Part shown: positions 48,901 to 57,043 of the stretch, piece by piece
Layout of the letters: each line of letters starts with the position of its first letter
Position numbering within the stretch: the first letter of the stretch is position 1
Source of the DNA: Salipiger abyssi
GTDB lineage: Bacteria; Pseudomonadota; Alphaproteobacteria; Rhodobacterales; Rhodobacteraceae
Assembly (NCBI RefSeq): GCF_001975705.1
Contig: NZ_CP015093.1
Location: forward strand, 3,356,501-3,420,500
Reading direction: 5' to 3'
DNA length: 64,000 bases
Position numbers and translations under genes: made by a program
Notes under the pieces: generated by a model
The model's input: only the letters and a program-made list of their open reading frames with translations
Database searches by the model: none
Told to the model about the DNA's origin: nothing

Positions 48901-49347
48901 TCAGAGGATGCGGCTCATCAGCGTGTAGCCGTCGCGCGGTTTGAAACGGTTGCGCTGATAGAAGCGCTGCAACGGTTCGTCGGTGCGGTCGGCTTCGAGA
49001 TGCACCGCCTTCACACCGGCGTCGCGCAAACCGGCCACAAGCTGATGCAGCGCCTCGCCGCCCATGCCGCGCCCGCGCACGGCGGGGCGGATGAAGATCT
49101 CGTCGAGCACGGCGTCGAGCCCGCCGAATTCCATGCTCCAGCCGAAACTCACGAGGATATAGCCCACCGGCGCCTTGCGCGGCCCGACGAGCCAGATCGC
49201 GCCATGCGGCAAGCCGTTCAGAATGGGCTCCAGCGCGGCGCGCACATGTGCCTCGTCGGTGCCGTAGCCTTCTTCCGCGTGAAAGGCCGAGACCATGGGC
49301 ATCAGCTTTTCGAGATCGCCGCCATCGGCGAGGTGGAGGGTTTTCAC
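48901..49347 (-). CDS. GNAT family N-acetyltransferase
   Basis: A 148-residue GNAT protein with LDEIFIRPAVRGRGMGGEALHQL near residue 82 (RGRGMG acetyl-CoA loop) and LQRFYQRNRFKPRDGYTLMSR at the C-terminus. The start is GTG at 49347, which overlaps the nucleoside hydrolase stop (GTGA), so the genes are translationally coupled. Acceptor unknown. Confidence 0.83.
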   Translation of the reverse strand: MKTLHLADGGDLEKLMPMVSAFHAEEGYGTDEAHVRAALEPILNGLPHGAIWLVGPRKAPVGYILVSFGWSMEFGGLDAVLDEIFIRPAVRGRGMGGEALHQLVAGLRDAGVKAVHLEADRTDEPLQRFYQRNRFKPRDGYTLMSRIL

Positions 49348-50282
49348 AGCCGTGCCAGCCTTTCCGTCAGCAGCGCAAAGAAGCCGTCGGCGTCGAGATC
49401 GCCGATGAAGGTGGCGTTGGGGGCGCGGTCGGTGACGCCCCACCAGTCGGCCACGGTCATGCCCCGGGTGAGATCGGAGACGGTCTCGATCTCCACATTG
49501 ATGAAGCGCCCGGTAAAGAGCTCGGGCGCGAGCAGCCAGGCGGTGACGCAGGGATCGTGCAGCGGGGCGCCGTCCCAGCCGTATTTGTCACGGTCGAAAC
49601 GCTCGAAGAAATCGGTCATCTGCGCCACCGCCTCGCCCACCGGCGTGCCGAGCGCGCGGAAGGCGTCGTTGCGCGGCTTGGTCACCACCGCCTTGTGGGT
49701 CACGTCGAGCGGCATGACGATCAGCGGCGCGCCGGCGCCGAACACGACCGCCGCCGCTTCCGGATCGACATAGATATTGAACTCGGCGGCGGGGGTGATG
49801 TTGCCGACCTCGAAATAGGCGCCGCCCATCAGCACGATCTGCTTCACCCGCCCGACGATCTCCGGCGCGCGCTGAAACGCCGCCGCGATATTGGTGAGCG
49901 GGCCGAGCGCGCAGAGCGTGACCGTGCCCTCGGGTTCCTGACGCAGCGTGTCGATGATGAAATCCACGCCGTTCTGCGGTTGCAGCGGCATACTGGGCTC
50001 GGGCAGCACGGGACCATCGAGCCCGGTCTTGCCATGCACATGCTCGGCGGTGACCAGTTTGCGGGTCAGCGGGCGGTCGCAGCCGGCAAAGACCTTGATG
50101 TCGCGCCGGCCGCCAAGCTCGCAGATAATGCGCGCATTGCGTTCTGTCAGCGCCAGCGGCACGTTGCCCGCCACGGCGGTGATGCCCAGAACCTCCAGCT
50201 CCTCCGGCGAGGCCAGCGCCAGAAGAATGGCCACGGCGTCGTCCTGGCCGGGGTCTGTGTCGATGATGATACGCTGCGCCAT
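49344..50282 (-). CDS. Inosine/uridine-preferring nucleoside hydrolase family protein
   Basis: Cleaves the N-glycosidic bond of ribonucleosides to base and ribose. The 312-residue protein has the calcium-binding DTDPGQDDAVAILLAL near residue 8 (D8, D10, D14, D15), AGNVPLALTERNA near 37, LMGGAYFEVGNITPAAEFNIYVDPEAA near 150 and the active-site LHDPCVTAWL near 240. The start at 50282 gives the canonical N-terminus MAQRIIIDTDPG. Nucleoside preference cannot be deduced. Confidence 0.9.
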   Translation of the reverse strand: MAQRIIIDTDPGQDDAVAILLALASPEELEVLGITAVAGNVPLALTERNARIICELGGRRDIKVFAGCDRPLTRKLVTAEHVHGKTGLDGPVLPEPSMPLQPQNGVDFIIDTLRQEPEGTVTLCALGPLTNIAAAFQRAPEIVGRVKQIVLMGGAYFEVGNITPAAEFNIYVDPEAAAVVFGAGAPLIVMPLDVTHKAVVTKPRNDAFRALGTPVGEAVAQMTDFFERFDRDKYGWDGAPLHDPCVTAWLLAPELFTGRFINVEIETVSDLTRGMTVADWWGVTDRAPNATFIGDLDADGFFALLTERLARL

Positions 50283-50503
50283 GGTCTTCCCTTCACTCGC
50301 TACCCGACAGGGGTGGCACGCAGGCCGGCGGCGTTCAAGCGCCAAGCCCCGACGGCCGCAAAACAGGGCAGCGTCATGCTTTTCCTGCCGCTTGTCATTG
50401 CCGGGGCGGGACGGGGTGTTAGACTCGGTCGTGAGATAGGGTTAGGGAAGGGCGCAATTAGCGCTAACATCTGAATATGCAGAGAATCGGAGATACGCCA
50501 GAA

Positions 50504-51964
50504 ATGGTTTCCCGCGTCATCCCGGTCGATCCGTTCGACCTCGTTATTTTCGGCGGCACCGGCGATCTGGCGCGGCGCAAGATCCTGCCGGGGCTGTTCC
50601 GGCGGTTCTGCGCCGGACAGATCCCCGAAAACAGCCGCATCATCGCTGCCGCGCGCTCCGAGATGGACGATGACGGCTATCGCGATCTGGCCCGCGAGGC
50701 GATCGAGGAGTTCGGCCGCAAGAAGGGGCGCGACAAGAAGGCGGTGAAAGCCTTCCTCAAGCACCTTTACTACGTGCCGGTCGATGCCAAGGGCGAGGGC
50801 GGCTGGAAACAGCTCAAGGAGCGCCTGCGCGATGACGACGACGTGGTGCGCGCGTTCTATTTCTCCGTCGGGCCGAGCCTCTTCAGCGATCTCGCGGAGG
50901 GGCTTCAGGTCAACGGGCTCAGCCACCGCGACGTGCGCATCGTGGTCGAGAAACCCTTTGGCCACGATCTCGAAAGCGCGCGCGAGCTCAACGAGGAGCT
51001 GGCCAAGCATTTTCACGAAGATCAGATCTATCGCATCGACCATTATCTCGGGAAGGAGACGGTGCAGAACCTCATGGCGGTGCGCTTTGGCAATATGCTG
51101 TTCGAGCCGCTGTGGAACGCGCAATACGTGGATCACATCCAGATCACCGTATCCGAGACGGTGGGCGTGGGCGGTCGTGGTTCCTATTACGACAACGCCG
51201 GCGCCATGCGGGACATGGTGCAGAACCACCTGATGCAGCTTCTGTGCCTGATCGCCATGGAGCCGCCGGCGCGGTTCGAGGCCGACGCGGTGCGCGACGA
51301 AAAGCTCAAGGTGATCCGGGCGCTCGATCCGGTGGACCCGGACCAGATCGTGCGCGGGCAATATACCTCGGACGGGCAGATGCCCTCCTATCGCGAGGAT
51401 GCGGAGAACCCGACCTCCAAGACCGAGAGCTATATCGCGCTGAAATGCTATATCTCTAACTGGCGCTGGGCGAATACGCCCTTCTATCTGCGCACCGGCA
51501 AGCGGCTGAACGCGCAGGCCTCGGAGATCGCCGTGGTGTTCAAGGACGCGCCGCATTCGATCTTTGGCATCGACGCGGGGCGGCATCGCAATGTGCTGTC
51601 GATCCGGCTTCAGCCCAATGAGGGCATGACGCTGGGCGTGACCATCAAGGAGCCGGGGCCGGGCGGCATGCGGCTGGTGGACGTGCCGCTCGACATGTCC
51701 TTTGCCGAGGCGCTGGGGCCGGAGGCCGAAGAGGCCGCCGATGCCTATGAGCGGCTGATCATGGATGTGATCCGGGGCAACCAGACGCTGTTCATGCGTG
51801 GCGACGAGGTAGAAGCCGCCTGGGCCTGGACCGATCCGCTGATCGAGGGCTGGGAACGGCGCGGCGACTCGCCCAAACCCTATGATGCCGGTAGCGGCGG
51901 GCCGGACGATGCGGCCTTCCTGATCAACCGCGACGGCCGGCGCTGGAGGAGGATCCAGACGTGA
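50504..51964 (+). CDS. zwf: Glucose-6-phosphate dehydrogenase
   Basis: NADP-dependent oxidation of glucose 6-phosphate to 6-phosphogluconolactone, entry to the Entner-Doudoroff and pentose phosphate routes. The 486-residue protein has the nucleotide loop VIFGGTGDLARRKILP near residue 13, the active-site RIDHYLGKE near 180 and later KSEG-type substrate segments. I chose MVSRVIP at 50504; ATG 50477 would add nine residues. It overlaps pgl by 4 bases. Confidence 0.96.
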   Translation: MVSRVIPVDPFDLVIFGGTGDLARRKILPGLFRRFCAGQIPENSRIIAAARSEMDDDGYRDLAREAIEEFGRKKGRDKKAVKAFLKHLYYVPVDAKGEGGWKQLKERLRDDDDVVRAFYFSVGPSLFSDLAEGLQVNGLSHRDVRIVVEKPFGHDLESARELNEELAKHFHEDQIYRIDHYLGKETVQNLMAVRFGNMLFEPLWNAQYVDHIQITVSETVGVGGRGSYYDNAGAMRDMVQNHLMQLLCLIAMEPPARFEADAVRDEKLKVIRALDPVDPDQIVRGQYTSDGQMPSYREDAENPTSKTESYIALKCYISNWRWANTPFYLRTGKRLNAQASEIAVVFKDAPHSIFGIDAGRHRNVLSIRLQPNEGMTLGVTIKEPGPGGMRLVDVPLDMSFAEALGPEAEEAADAYERLIMDVIRGNQTLFMRGDEVEAAWAWTDPLIEGWERRGDSPKPYDAGSGGPDDAAFLINRDGRRWRRIQT

Positions 51965-52638
51965 CCTACGAGTTCCGCGATTATCCCGACCGTGAAATGC
52001 TGGCCATGGATCTGGCCAACCAGATCGCCGGCGAGCTGCGCGCGGCGCTCGGCCACGAGGAGCGCGCGGCGCTGGCCGTGCCGGGCGGCACCTCGCCCGG
52101 GCCGGTTTTCGACGTGCTCTGCGCCGCAGATCTCGACTGGTCGCGCGTCGATGTGCTGCTCACCGACGAGCGCTGGGTGCCGGAAAGCTCGGAGCGCTCG
52201 AACACGAAGCTGCTGCGCGAGCGGCTGCTGATCGAGCGCGCGGCCGCCGCCCGCTACCTGCCGCTTTACGCCGAGGCGGCGCGGCCCGAAGATGCCATGG
52301 AGGATCTTTGCGCCGCCATCGAGCCGGCGCTGCCGCTGGCGGTGGTGCTGCTCGGCATGGGCGCCGACATGCACACCGCCTCGATCTTTCCCGGCGCCGA
52401 CCGTCTGCAGGATGCGCTGGCCGATGACGCGCCGATCCTGCTGCCGATGCGGGCACCGGGCGCACGGGAGCCGCGTATCACCCTGAGCGCGCGGGTTCTC
52501 GATGGCGCTCTGAAAAAGCATGTGCTTATTTTTGGTCAGGAAAAACGCGATGCGCTGGAAAAGGCGCAGGGCGTGACGCCCGACGAGGCACCGGTGAACG
52601 CGGTGCTCGACGAGGCCACCGTGCATTGGGCCGAGTAA
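51961..52638 (+). CDS. pgl: 6-phosphogluconolactonase
   Basis: Hydrolyses 6-phosphogluconolactone made by Zwf. The 225-residue protein has ALAVPGGTSPGPVFD near residue 37, LTDERWVPESSERSN near 66 and LLGMGADMHTASIFPGA near 130, the DevB-type signature. It overlaps zwf by 4 bases and is followed 21 bases later by pgi. Confidence 0.95.
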   Translation: MTYEFRDYPDREMLAMDLANQIAGELRAALGHEERAALAVPGGTSPGPVFDVLCAADLDWSRVDVLLTDERWVPESSERSNTKLLRERLLIERAAAARYLPLYAEAARPEDAMEDLCAAIEPALPLAVVLLGMGADMHTASIFPGADRLQDALADDAPILLPMRAPGAREPRITLSARVLDGALKKHVLIFGQEKRDALEKAQGVTPDEAPVNAVLDEATVHWAE

Positions 52639-52659
52639 AACAATAATGGGATTGTGATC

Positions 52660-54240
52660 ATGTGGGATGAGCTCAAGAGCCTCGCCGCCGAGCGCGACGG
52701 GCGCCGTATCGACGCGCTTTTTGCCGAGGATCCGGGCCGCGCGCAGGCGTTCTCCATTGCCAGCGACGGGATGCTCTTCGATTTCTCCAAGACGCAGATC
52801 GACGCCGAGGTGAGTGCGGCGCTGGTCGCACTGGCCGAGGGCGCGGAGGTTGCCGCGCGGCGCGACGCGATGTTCGCGGGCCAGAAGATCAACGAGACCG
52901 AGGGCCGCGCGGTGCTGCATACCGCGCTGCGCAATCTCGACGGCGCGCCGGTGCTGGTGGATGGCGAGGACGTCATGCCCGAGGTGCTGGAGACGCTCAC
53001 GCGGATGGAGGCGCTGGCGACGGAAATCCGTAGCTCAGGCATCACCGATGTGGTGAATATCGGCATCGGCGGCAGCGACCTCGGTCCCAAGATGGGGGCG
53101 ATTGCGCTGGCGCCTTTCCATGACGGGCCGCGCTGTCATTTCGTTTCCAATGTCGATGGCGCCGATATCGCCGACACGCTGAAACGCTGCCCGCCCGAGA
53201 GCACGCTCTTCATCATCGCGTCGAAGACCTTCACCACCATCGAGACCATGACCAATGCGAAAACCGCCTGGGACTGGCTTGAAGCGCAGGGTGTGGGCAC
53301 CGACGGCAAGTTCGTGGCGCTGTCCTCCAATCTGGAGAAGGCGGCGGAATGGGGCATTCCGGAAAGCCGCGTTTTCGGTTTCGAGGACTGGGTCGGCGGG
53401 CGTTATTCCATGTGGGGGCCCATCGGGCTCTCGCTGATGATCGCCATCGGTCCGGAGGATTTCCGCACCTTCCTGCGCGGCGGGCAGGCGATGGACAGGC
53501 ATTTCCGCGAGACGCCGCTGGCACAAAACATGCCGGTGATGCTGGCGCTGGTGGGGATCTGGCACAATCAGATCCTCGGTCATGCCACCCGGGCGGTGCT
53601 ACCCTATGACAACCGCCTCGCGCGGCTGCCGGCCTATCTCCAGCAGCTCGAGATGGAGAGCAACGGCAAGAGCGTGAGCATTGACGGCGCCGATCTGGCG
53701 CGGAATTCCGGCCCGGTGGTCTGGGGCGAGCCCGGCACCAACGGCCAGCACGCGTTTTACCAGCTCATCCACCAGGGCACCCGGGTGGTGCCTTGTGAGT
53801 TCATGGTGGCGGCAAAGGGCCACGAGCCCGATCTGGCGCATCACCACGCGCTGCTCATCGCCAATTGCCTGGCGCAGTCCGAGGCGCTGATGCGCGGGCG
53901 CTCGCTCGACGAGGCGCGCGACAAGGTGGCGGGCGCGTTCGAGGGCGAGGAGCTGGAACGGCAGGCGCGGCACCGGGTGTTCCCGGGCAACCGGCCCTCC
54001 ACCACGCTGATCTATCCGCAGCTCGATCCCGAGACGCTGGGCCGCATCGTGGCGCTCTATGAGCATCGGGTCTTTGTCGAAGGCGTGATCCTCGACATCA
54101 ACTCCTTCGACCAGTGGGGGGTCGAGCTCGGCAAGGAGCTGGCCACGGCGCTGGGGCCGATGGTGACCGGCGACGAGCCCGCCGACGGTAAGGACGGCTC
54201 GACCCGGCAGCTTCTGGACTTCGTGCACCGGAACGGCTGA
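52660..54240 (+). CDS. pgi: Glucose-6-phosphate isomerase
   Basis: Interconverts glucose 6-phosphate and fructose 6-phosphate. The 526-residue length and motifs fit [17 protein letters not shown] near residue 128, [15 protein letters not shown] near 187, the catalytic-region [18 protein letters not shown] near 355 and [12 protein letters not shown] near 485. ATG 52660 is preferred; GTG 52654 would add two residues. Third gene of the zwf-pgl-pgi operon. Confidence 0.95.
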   Translation: MWDELKSLAAERDGRRIDALFAEDPGRAQAFSIASDGMLFDFSKTQIDAEVSAALVALAEGAEVAARRDAMFAGQKINETEGRAVLHTALRNLDGAPVLVDGEDVMPEVLETLTRMEALATEIRSSGITDVVNIGIGGSDLGPKMGAIALAPFHDGPRCHFVSNVDGADIADTLKRCPPESTLFIIASKTFTTIETMTNAKTAWDWLEAQGVGTDGKFVALSSNLEKAAEWGIPESRVFGFEDWVGGRYSMWGPIGLSLMIAIGPEDFRTFLRGGQAMDRHFRETPLAQNMPVMLALVGIWHNQILGHATRAVLPYDNRLARLPAYLQQLEMESNGKSVSIDGADLARNSGPVVWGEPGTNGQHAFYQLIHQGTRVVPCEFMVAAKGHEPDLAHHHALLIANCLAQSEALMRGRSLDEARDKVAGAFEGEELERQARHRVFPGNRPSTTLIYPQLDPETLGRIVALYEHRVFVEGVILDINSFDQWGVELGKELATALGPMVTGDEPADGKDGSTRQLLDFVHRNG

Positions 54241-54245
54241 GCGCG

Positions 54246-54266
54246 CGGTGGGCAAACTGCCCACCG
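54246..54266 (+). terminator. Hairpin after pgi
   Basis: Perfect 9-base arms CGGTGGGCA (54246-54254) and TGCCCACCG (54258-54266), five bases after the pgi stop. The T run is short (TTCC), so it is a weak terminator or 3'-end protecting stem. Confidence 0.55.
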
Positions 54267-54412
54267 TTCCATACGGTCTCCGCGTTGCGGTTTCACCGAA
54301 ATTGTTCCCTGACATTAATGTTATGAGCGGGGTTTTGCCCGGGTGGAACGGGTCCGGCACCGGCGTGTTGTGGCTGTATCAAGTCACGAAGACAACACAC
54401 GGAGGAAAGACC

Positions 54413-55093
54413 ATGAAACGCCTTACCGCAACCGTTGCTGCAATCGCACTCACCGCCGGCACCGCCTATGCGCAGAGTGCCGAGACCGACGAAACCAAGA
54501 CCATGCCCAAGCAGGAAACCGGGGCAATGGAATCGATGGAGAACAACGCCGACGCCGCGATGGCCGAAGGTGAAGACGCTCTGGAAGAGACCGGCGACGC
54601 GATCGCGAACACCGCCGACGCCGCCGGTCAGGCCATCGAAGAAGGCGCCGAAGCGACCGGCGACGCGATGGAAACCGCAGCCGAAGAGACCGGCGATGCC
54701 ATGCGCAACGTCGCGAGCGACGCGAAAGCGCTCTTCGAAGGTGACGCGGACGGTATGATCCGCACCCGCGACATCACCGGCGGCACCGTCTATGCGATCG
54801 ACGCCGATGGCGAAATGACCGACTGGGACGACTCGATGGGCTATGACGCCGTGTCCGACCAGTGGGACAATGTCGGTGAGATCGAAGATATCGTGCTGAG
54901 CTCCGACGGCGCCTTCGAGGGCATCGTTGCAGAGGTCGGCGGCTTCCTCGATATCGGCGACAAGCACGTCCATCTCACGATGAGCGACGTCAAGCTGGTG
55001 CCGGTGGATAACGAGCGTTACGCCGTGGTCACCAACTTCACCAAGGACGAGCTGATGAACATGGAAAATGTCGACGAGTCGGCCATGAACTGA
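54413..55093 (+). CDS. Secreted PRC-barrel protein with repetitive acidic helix
   Basis: A 226-residue exported protein. Residues 1-20 form a signal peptide ending TAYAQ (cleavage after Ala). Residues 35-105 are Ala/Glu/Asp-rich with repeats of the ETGDAIANTADA kind, likely a long amphipathic helix. The C-terminal PRC-barrel domain follows from about 115 with TGGTVYAIDADG and the strand VGEIEDIVLSSDGAF. The start follows a strong GGAGGAAAG ribosome site. Function unknown; PRC-barrel proteins of this type lie in the envelope. Confidence 0.8.
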   Translation: MKRLTATVAAIALTAGTAYAQSAETDETKTMPKQETGAMESMENNADAAMAEGEDALEETGDAIANTADAAGQAIEEGAEATGDAMETAAEETGDAMRNVASDAKALFEGDADGMIRTRDITGGTVYAIDADGEMTDWDDSMGYDAVSDQWDNVGEIEDIVLSSDGAFEGIVAEVGGFLDIGDKHVHLTMSDVKLVPVDNERYAVVTNFTKDELMNMENVDESAMN

Positions 55094-55117
55094 TCCGGCG
55101 CATCGCCGCAGGATAGA

Positions 55118-55146
55118 GGCCGGGGCAGCAATGCCCCGGCCTTTTT
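55118..55146 (+). terminator. Terminator after PRC-barrel gene
   Basis: Perfect 9-base arms GGCCGGGGC and GCCCCGGCC with a six-base loop (AGCAAT) and five T at 55142-55146. A textbook Rho-independent terminator, 25 bases after the stop. Confidence 0.9.
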
Positions 55147-55185
55147 CGTTGGAATAAGTATTTTATCGCAGGCTATTACGGGGTT

Positions 55186-55620
55186 TCACGAAATGTCGAA
55201 ACCAGGCTCGGCGAGGGTGAACCCCTCGAAGCGGAAGCCCGGTGAGACGGTGCAGCTCACCAGCGTCCACTCGCCGGTGCTGCGCGCTGCCTGCCAGTGG
55301 TGGTCCGGCACCACGAGCTGCGGGCGCGCGCCGCTCGCCAGATCGGGGCCGAGCATATGGTCGCTGCGCGGGCCGTCCGCGTCCGGCGCCATCGACAGCA
55401 CCAGCGGCGCGCCGGCATGCCAGAGCCAGATTTCGGCGGCATCCACCCGGTGCCAATGGCTCCGCTCGCCCGCTTTCAGCAGAAAATAGATGCAGGTTCC
55501 CGCGGGCCGCGCGCCCTCGGGCGCCTCTGCCACCCAGGTTTGCCGGTAATGCCCGCCCTCGGGATGCGGCGAAAGCTCCAGCAGGGCGATGATCTCCTCG
55601 GCGGTGAGGGGCGGGGTCAT
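55186..55620 (-). CDS. DUF985 cupin-like protein
   Basis: A 144-residue single-domain cupin of the DUF985 family: LELSPHPEGGHYRQTW near residue 14, SHWHRVDAAEIWLWHAG near 54 and GFRFEGFTLAEPGF at the C-terminus. Metal-binding cupin fold; no known reaction. Single gene, facing the endolysin gene head-to-head. Confidence 0.88.
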   Translation of the reverse strand: MTPPLTAEEIIALLELSPHPEGGHYRQTWVAEAPEGARPAGTCIYFLLKAGERSHWHRVDAAEIWLWHAGAPLVLSMAPDADGPRSDHMLGPDLASGARPQLVVPDHHWQAARSTGEWTLVSCTVSPGFRFEGFTLAEPGFDIS

Positions 55621-55726
55621 GGCGGTCTCCGTGCGGTGGTCTGAAACTTGGTTAACCAGTTTCTGGCGAGCTTCGGGAAGGGGGATTTCCCCCGACCCTG
55701 AGGCAAAGAGGCGCGAGAGACCAGAG

Positions 55727-56347
55727 ATGACCGCAGAAACAGAGGTTCGGCGGATCGCCGAAGAGATCCTCGCCCGCGAGGGCGGCTATGTGAATGACCC
55801 CGACGATCCCGGCGGGGCGACGAAATACGGGGTGACGATCCACACCATGCGCCGGCTGGGGCTGGATCTGGATGGGGACGGCGATGTCGATGCGCGGGAC
55901 GTGCAGCGGCTGAGCCGGGCGCAGGCGGTGGAGATCTTTATCCGGCATTATTTCGACCGCCCGCGCATCGGCGATCTGCCGGAGGTGCTGCATGCCACGG
56001 TGTTCGACATGTATGTGAATGCCGGCGGCAATGCGGTGAAGATCCTGCAACGGCTGCTCAACCGGATGGGCGAGCGCATCGCCGTCGACGGCGCCATCGG
56101 GCCGCAGACCATTGCCGCCGCCGGGCGCGCCTATGCCGGCGCGCCGGATCATCTGGCCGACGCCTATGGTATCGCGCGGCGGAATTATTACTTCGCCCTG
56201 GCCGATGCCCGCCCGGCGAGCCGCAAATACGCCCGCACCCGCGCCGGCGGCAAGGGCGGCTGGATCCGCCGGGCCGAGGATTTCATCTCGCCACGCTTCC
56301 ATCTGACGGAGGCGCAGTTCCGCGCCCGGGTGGCGGCATGGGGATGA
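55727..56347 (+). CDS. Endolysin of GTA type (GH108-like N-acetylmuramidase) with calcium-loop motif
   Basis: Cell-wall hydrolase of the glycosyl hydrolase 108 family, which in Rhodobacterales serves with the next gene to release gene transfer agent particles. The 206-residue protein has the catalytic E18 in AREGGYVNDPDDPGGATKYG and the peptidoglycan-binding-type RIAVDGAIGPQT. Residues 47-58 (DLDGDGDVDARD) form a dockerin/EF-hand-like calcium loop. The start at 55727 (MTAETEVRRIAEE) is chosen; no signal peptide is seen, as expected when a holin is used. The holin gene overlaps its 3' end. Confidence 0.87.
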   Translation: MTAETEVRRIAEEILAREGGYVNDPDDPGGATKYGVTIHTMRRLGLDLDGDGDVDARDVQRLSRAQAVEIFIRHYFDRPRIGDLPEVLHATVFDMYVNAGGNAVKILQRLLNRMGERIAVDGAIGPQTIAAAGRAYAGAPDHLADAYGIARRNYYFALADARPASRKYARTRAGGKGGWIRRAEDFISPRFHLTEAQFRARVAAWG

Positions 56348-56877
56348 TCGACCGCACCATGGGGCTGCTCTTTGGCGGCGGTAATGTCCTCCGCGACACG
56401 GCGGAGGTGTTCCGGGTCAATGCCGAGGCACAGGCGGCACGCGAGGCGGGGCTTCAGGGCAAGGCGCTGGAGCAGTTCGCGGCGGAGTTCCTCGGCCAGC
56501 GGCCATCGCGCTTCGACCGGTTCATGGATGCGCTGAACCGCGTGCCGCGACCGGCCATGGCGCTGGGAACGCTGGGGCTTTTCGTCTCGGCCATGGTCGA
56601 TCCGGTGTGGTTCGCCGAGCGCATGACCGGCATCGCGCTGGTGCCGGAGCCGCTCTGGTGGCTGCTGGCGGCCATCGTGGGGTTCTATTTCGGCGCGCGG
56701 CATCAGACCAAGGGCCAGCAGTTCCGCCGCGAAATGGCGGCGACGGTGGCGGCGGTGCCCGAGGTCATGGGGCAACTGCGCGGGCTGGAAGCGCTGCGCG
56801 TGGAGGCGGAGCCGGAGGAGCGGGAAGAGACGGCGCCGAATCCGGCGCTGGCGGAGTGGCGCGCCGCGCGGTCCTGA
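56338..56877 (+). CDS. Holin of GTA lysis pair
   Basis: A 179-residue membrane protein with two helices at about 73-92 and 104-121 and a charged C-terminus. It fits the holin family found beside GTA endolysins in Rhodobacterales (in Rhodobacter capsulatus the pair stands apart from the main GTA cluster). The start overlaps the endolysin by 10 bases. Its function would be to make pores that let the endolysin reach the wall. Confidence 0.8.
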   Translation: MGMIDRTMGLLFGGGNVLRDTAEVFRVNAEAQAAREAGLQGKALEQFAAEFLGQRPSRFDRFMDALNRVPRPAMALGTLGLFVSAMVDPVWFAERMTGIALVPEPLWWLLAAIVGFYFGARHQTKGQQFRREMAATVAAVPEVMGQLRGLEALRVEAEPEEREETAPNPALAEWRAARS

Positions 56878-56906
56878 GCGCGGGTCCCGGTCGCCGGAGC
56901 GGATTG

Positions 56907-56936
56907 TGAGTATTTGAGAGAAAGATGAAGGGGCGG
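56907..56936 (+). repeat. Dispersed intergenic repeat, tail-only copy
   Basis: GTGAGTATTTGAGAGAAAGA followed by TGAAGGGGCG. It matches the minus-strand element at 11240-11266. It is in the gap between holin and ccmF. Confidence 0.55.
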
Positions 56937-57043
56937 GGCGGTTTCAGGGCCGCCCCGTCGCCATATCGGATTGCGACAATGTGAACAGGGCGGTTCCGCG
57001 ATTTCCGTTGGCCGGGCGGGGGCGGTTCAATATACACAAGGGC

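Noticed and set aside
52654..52659. GTG start for pgi two codons upstream
   Set aside because: The ATG at 52660 is a better initiator and matches the usual N-terminus; the difference is two residues.
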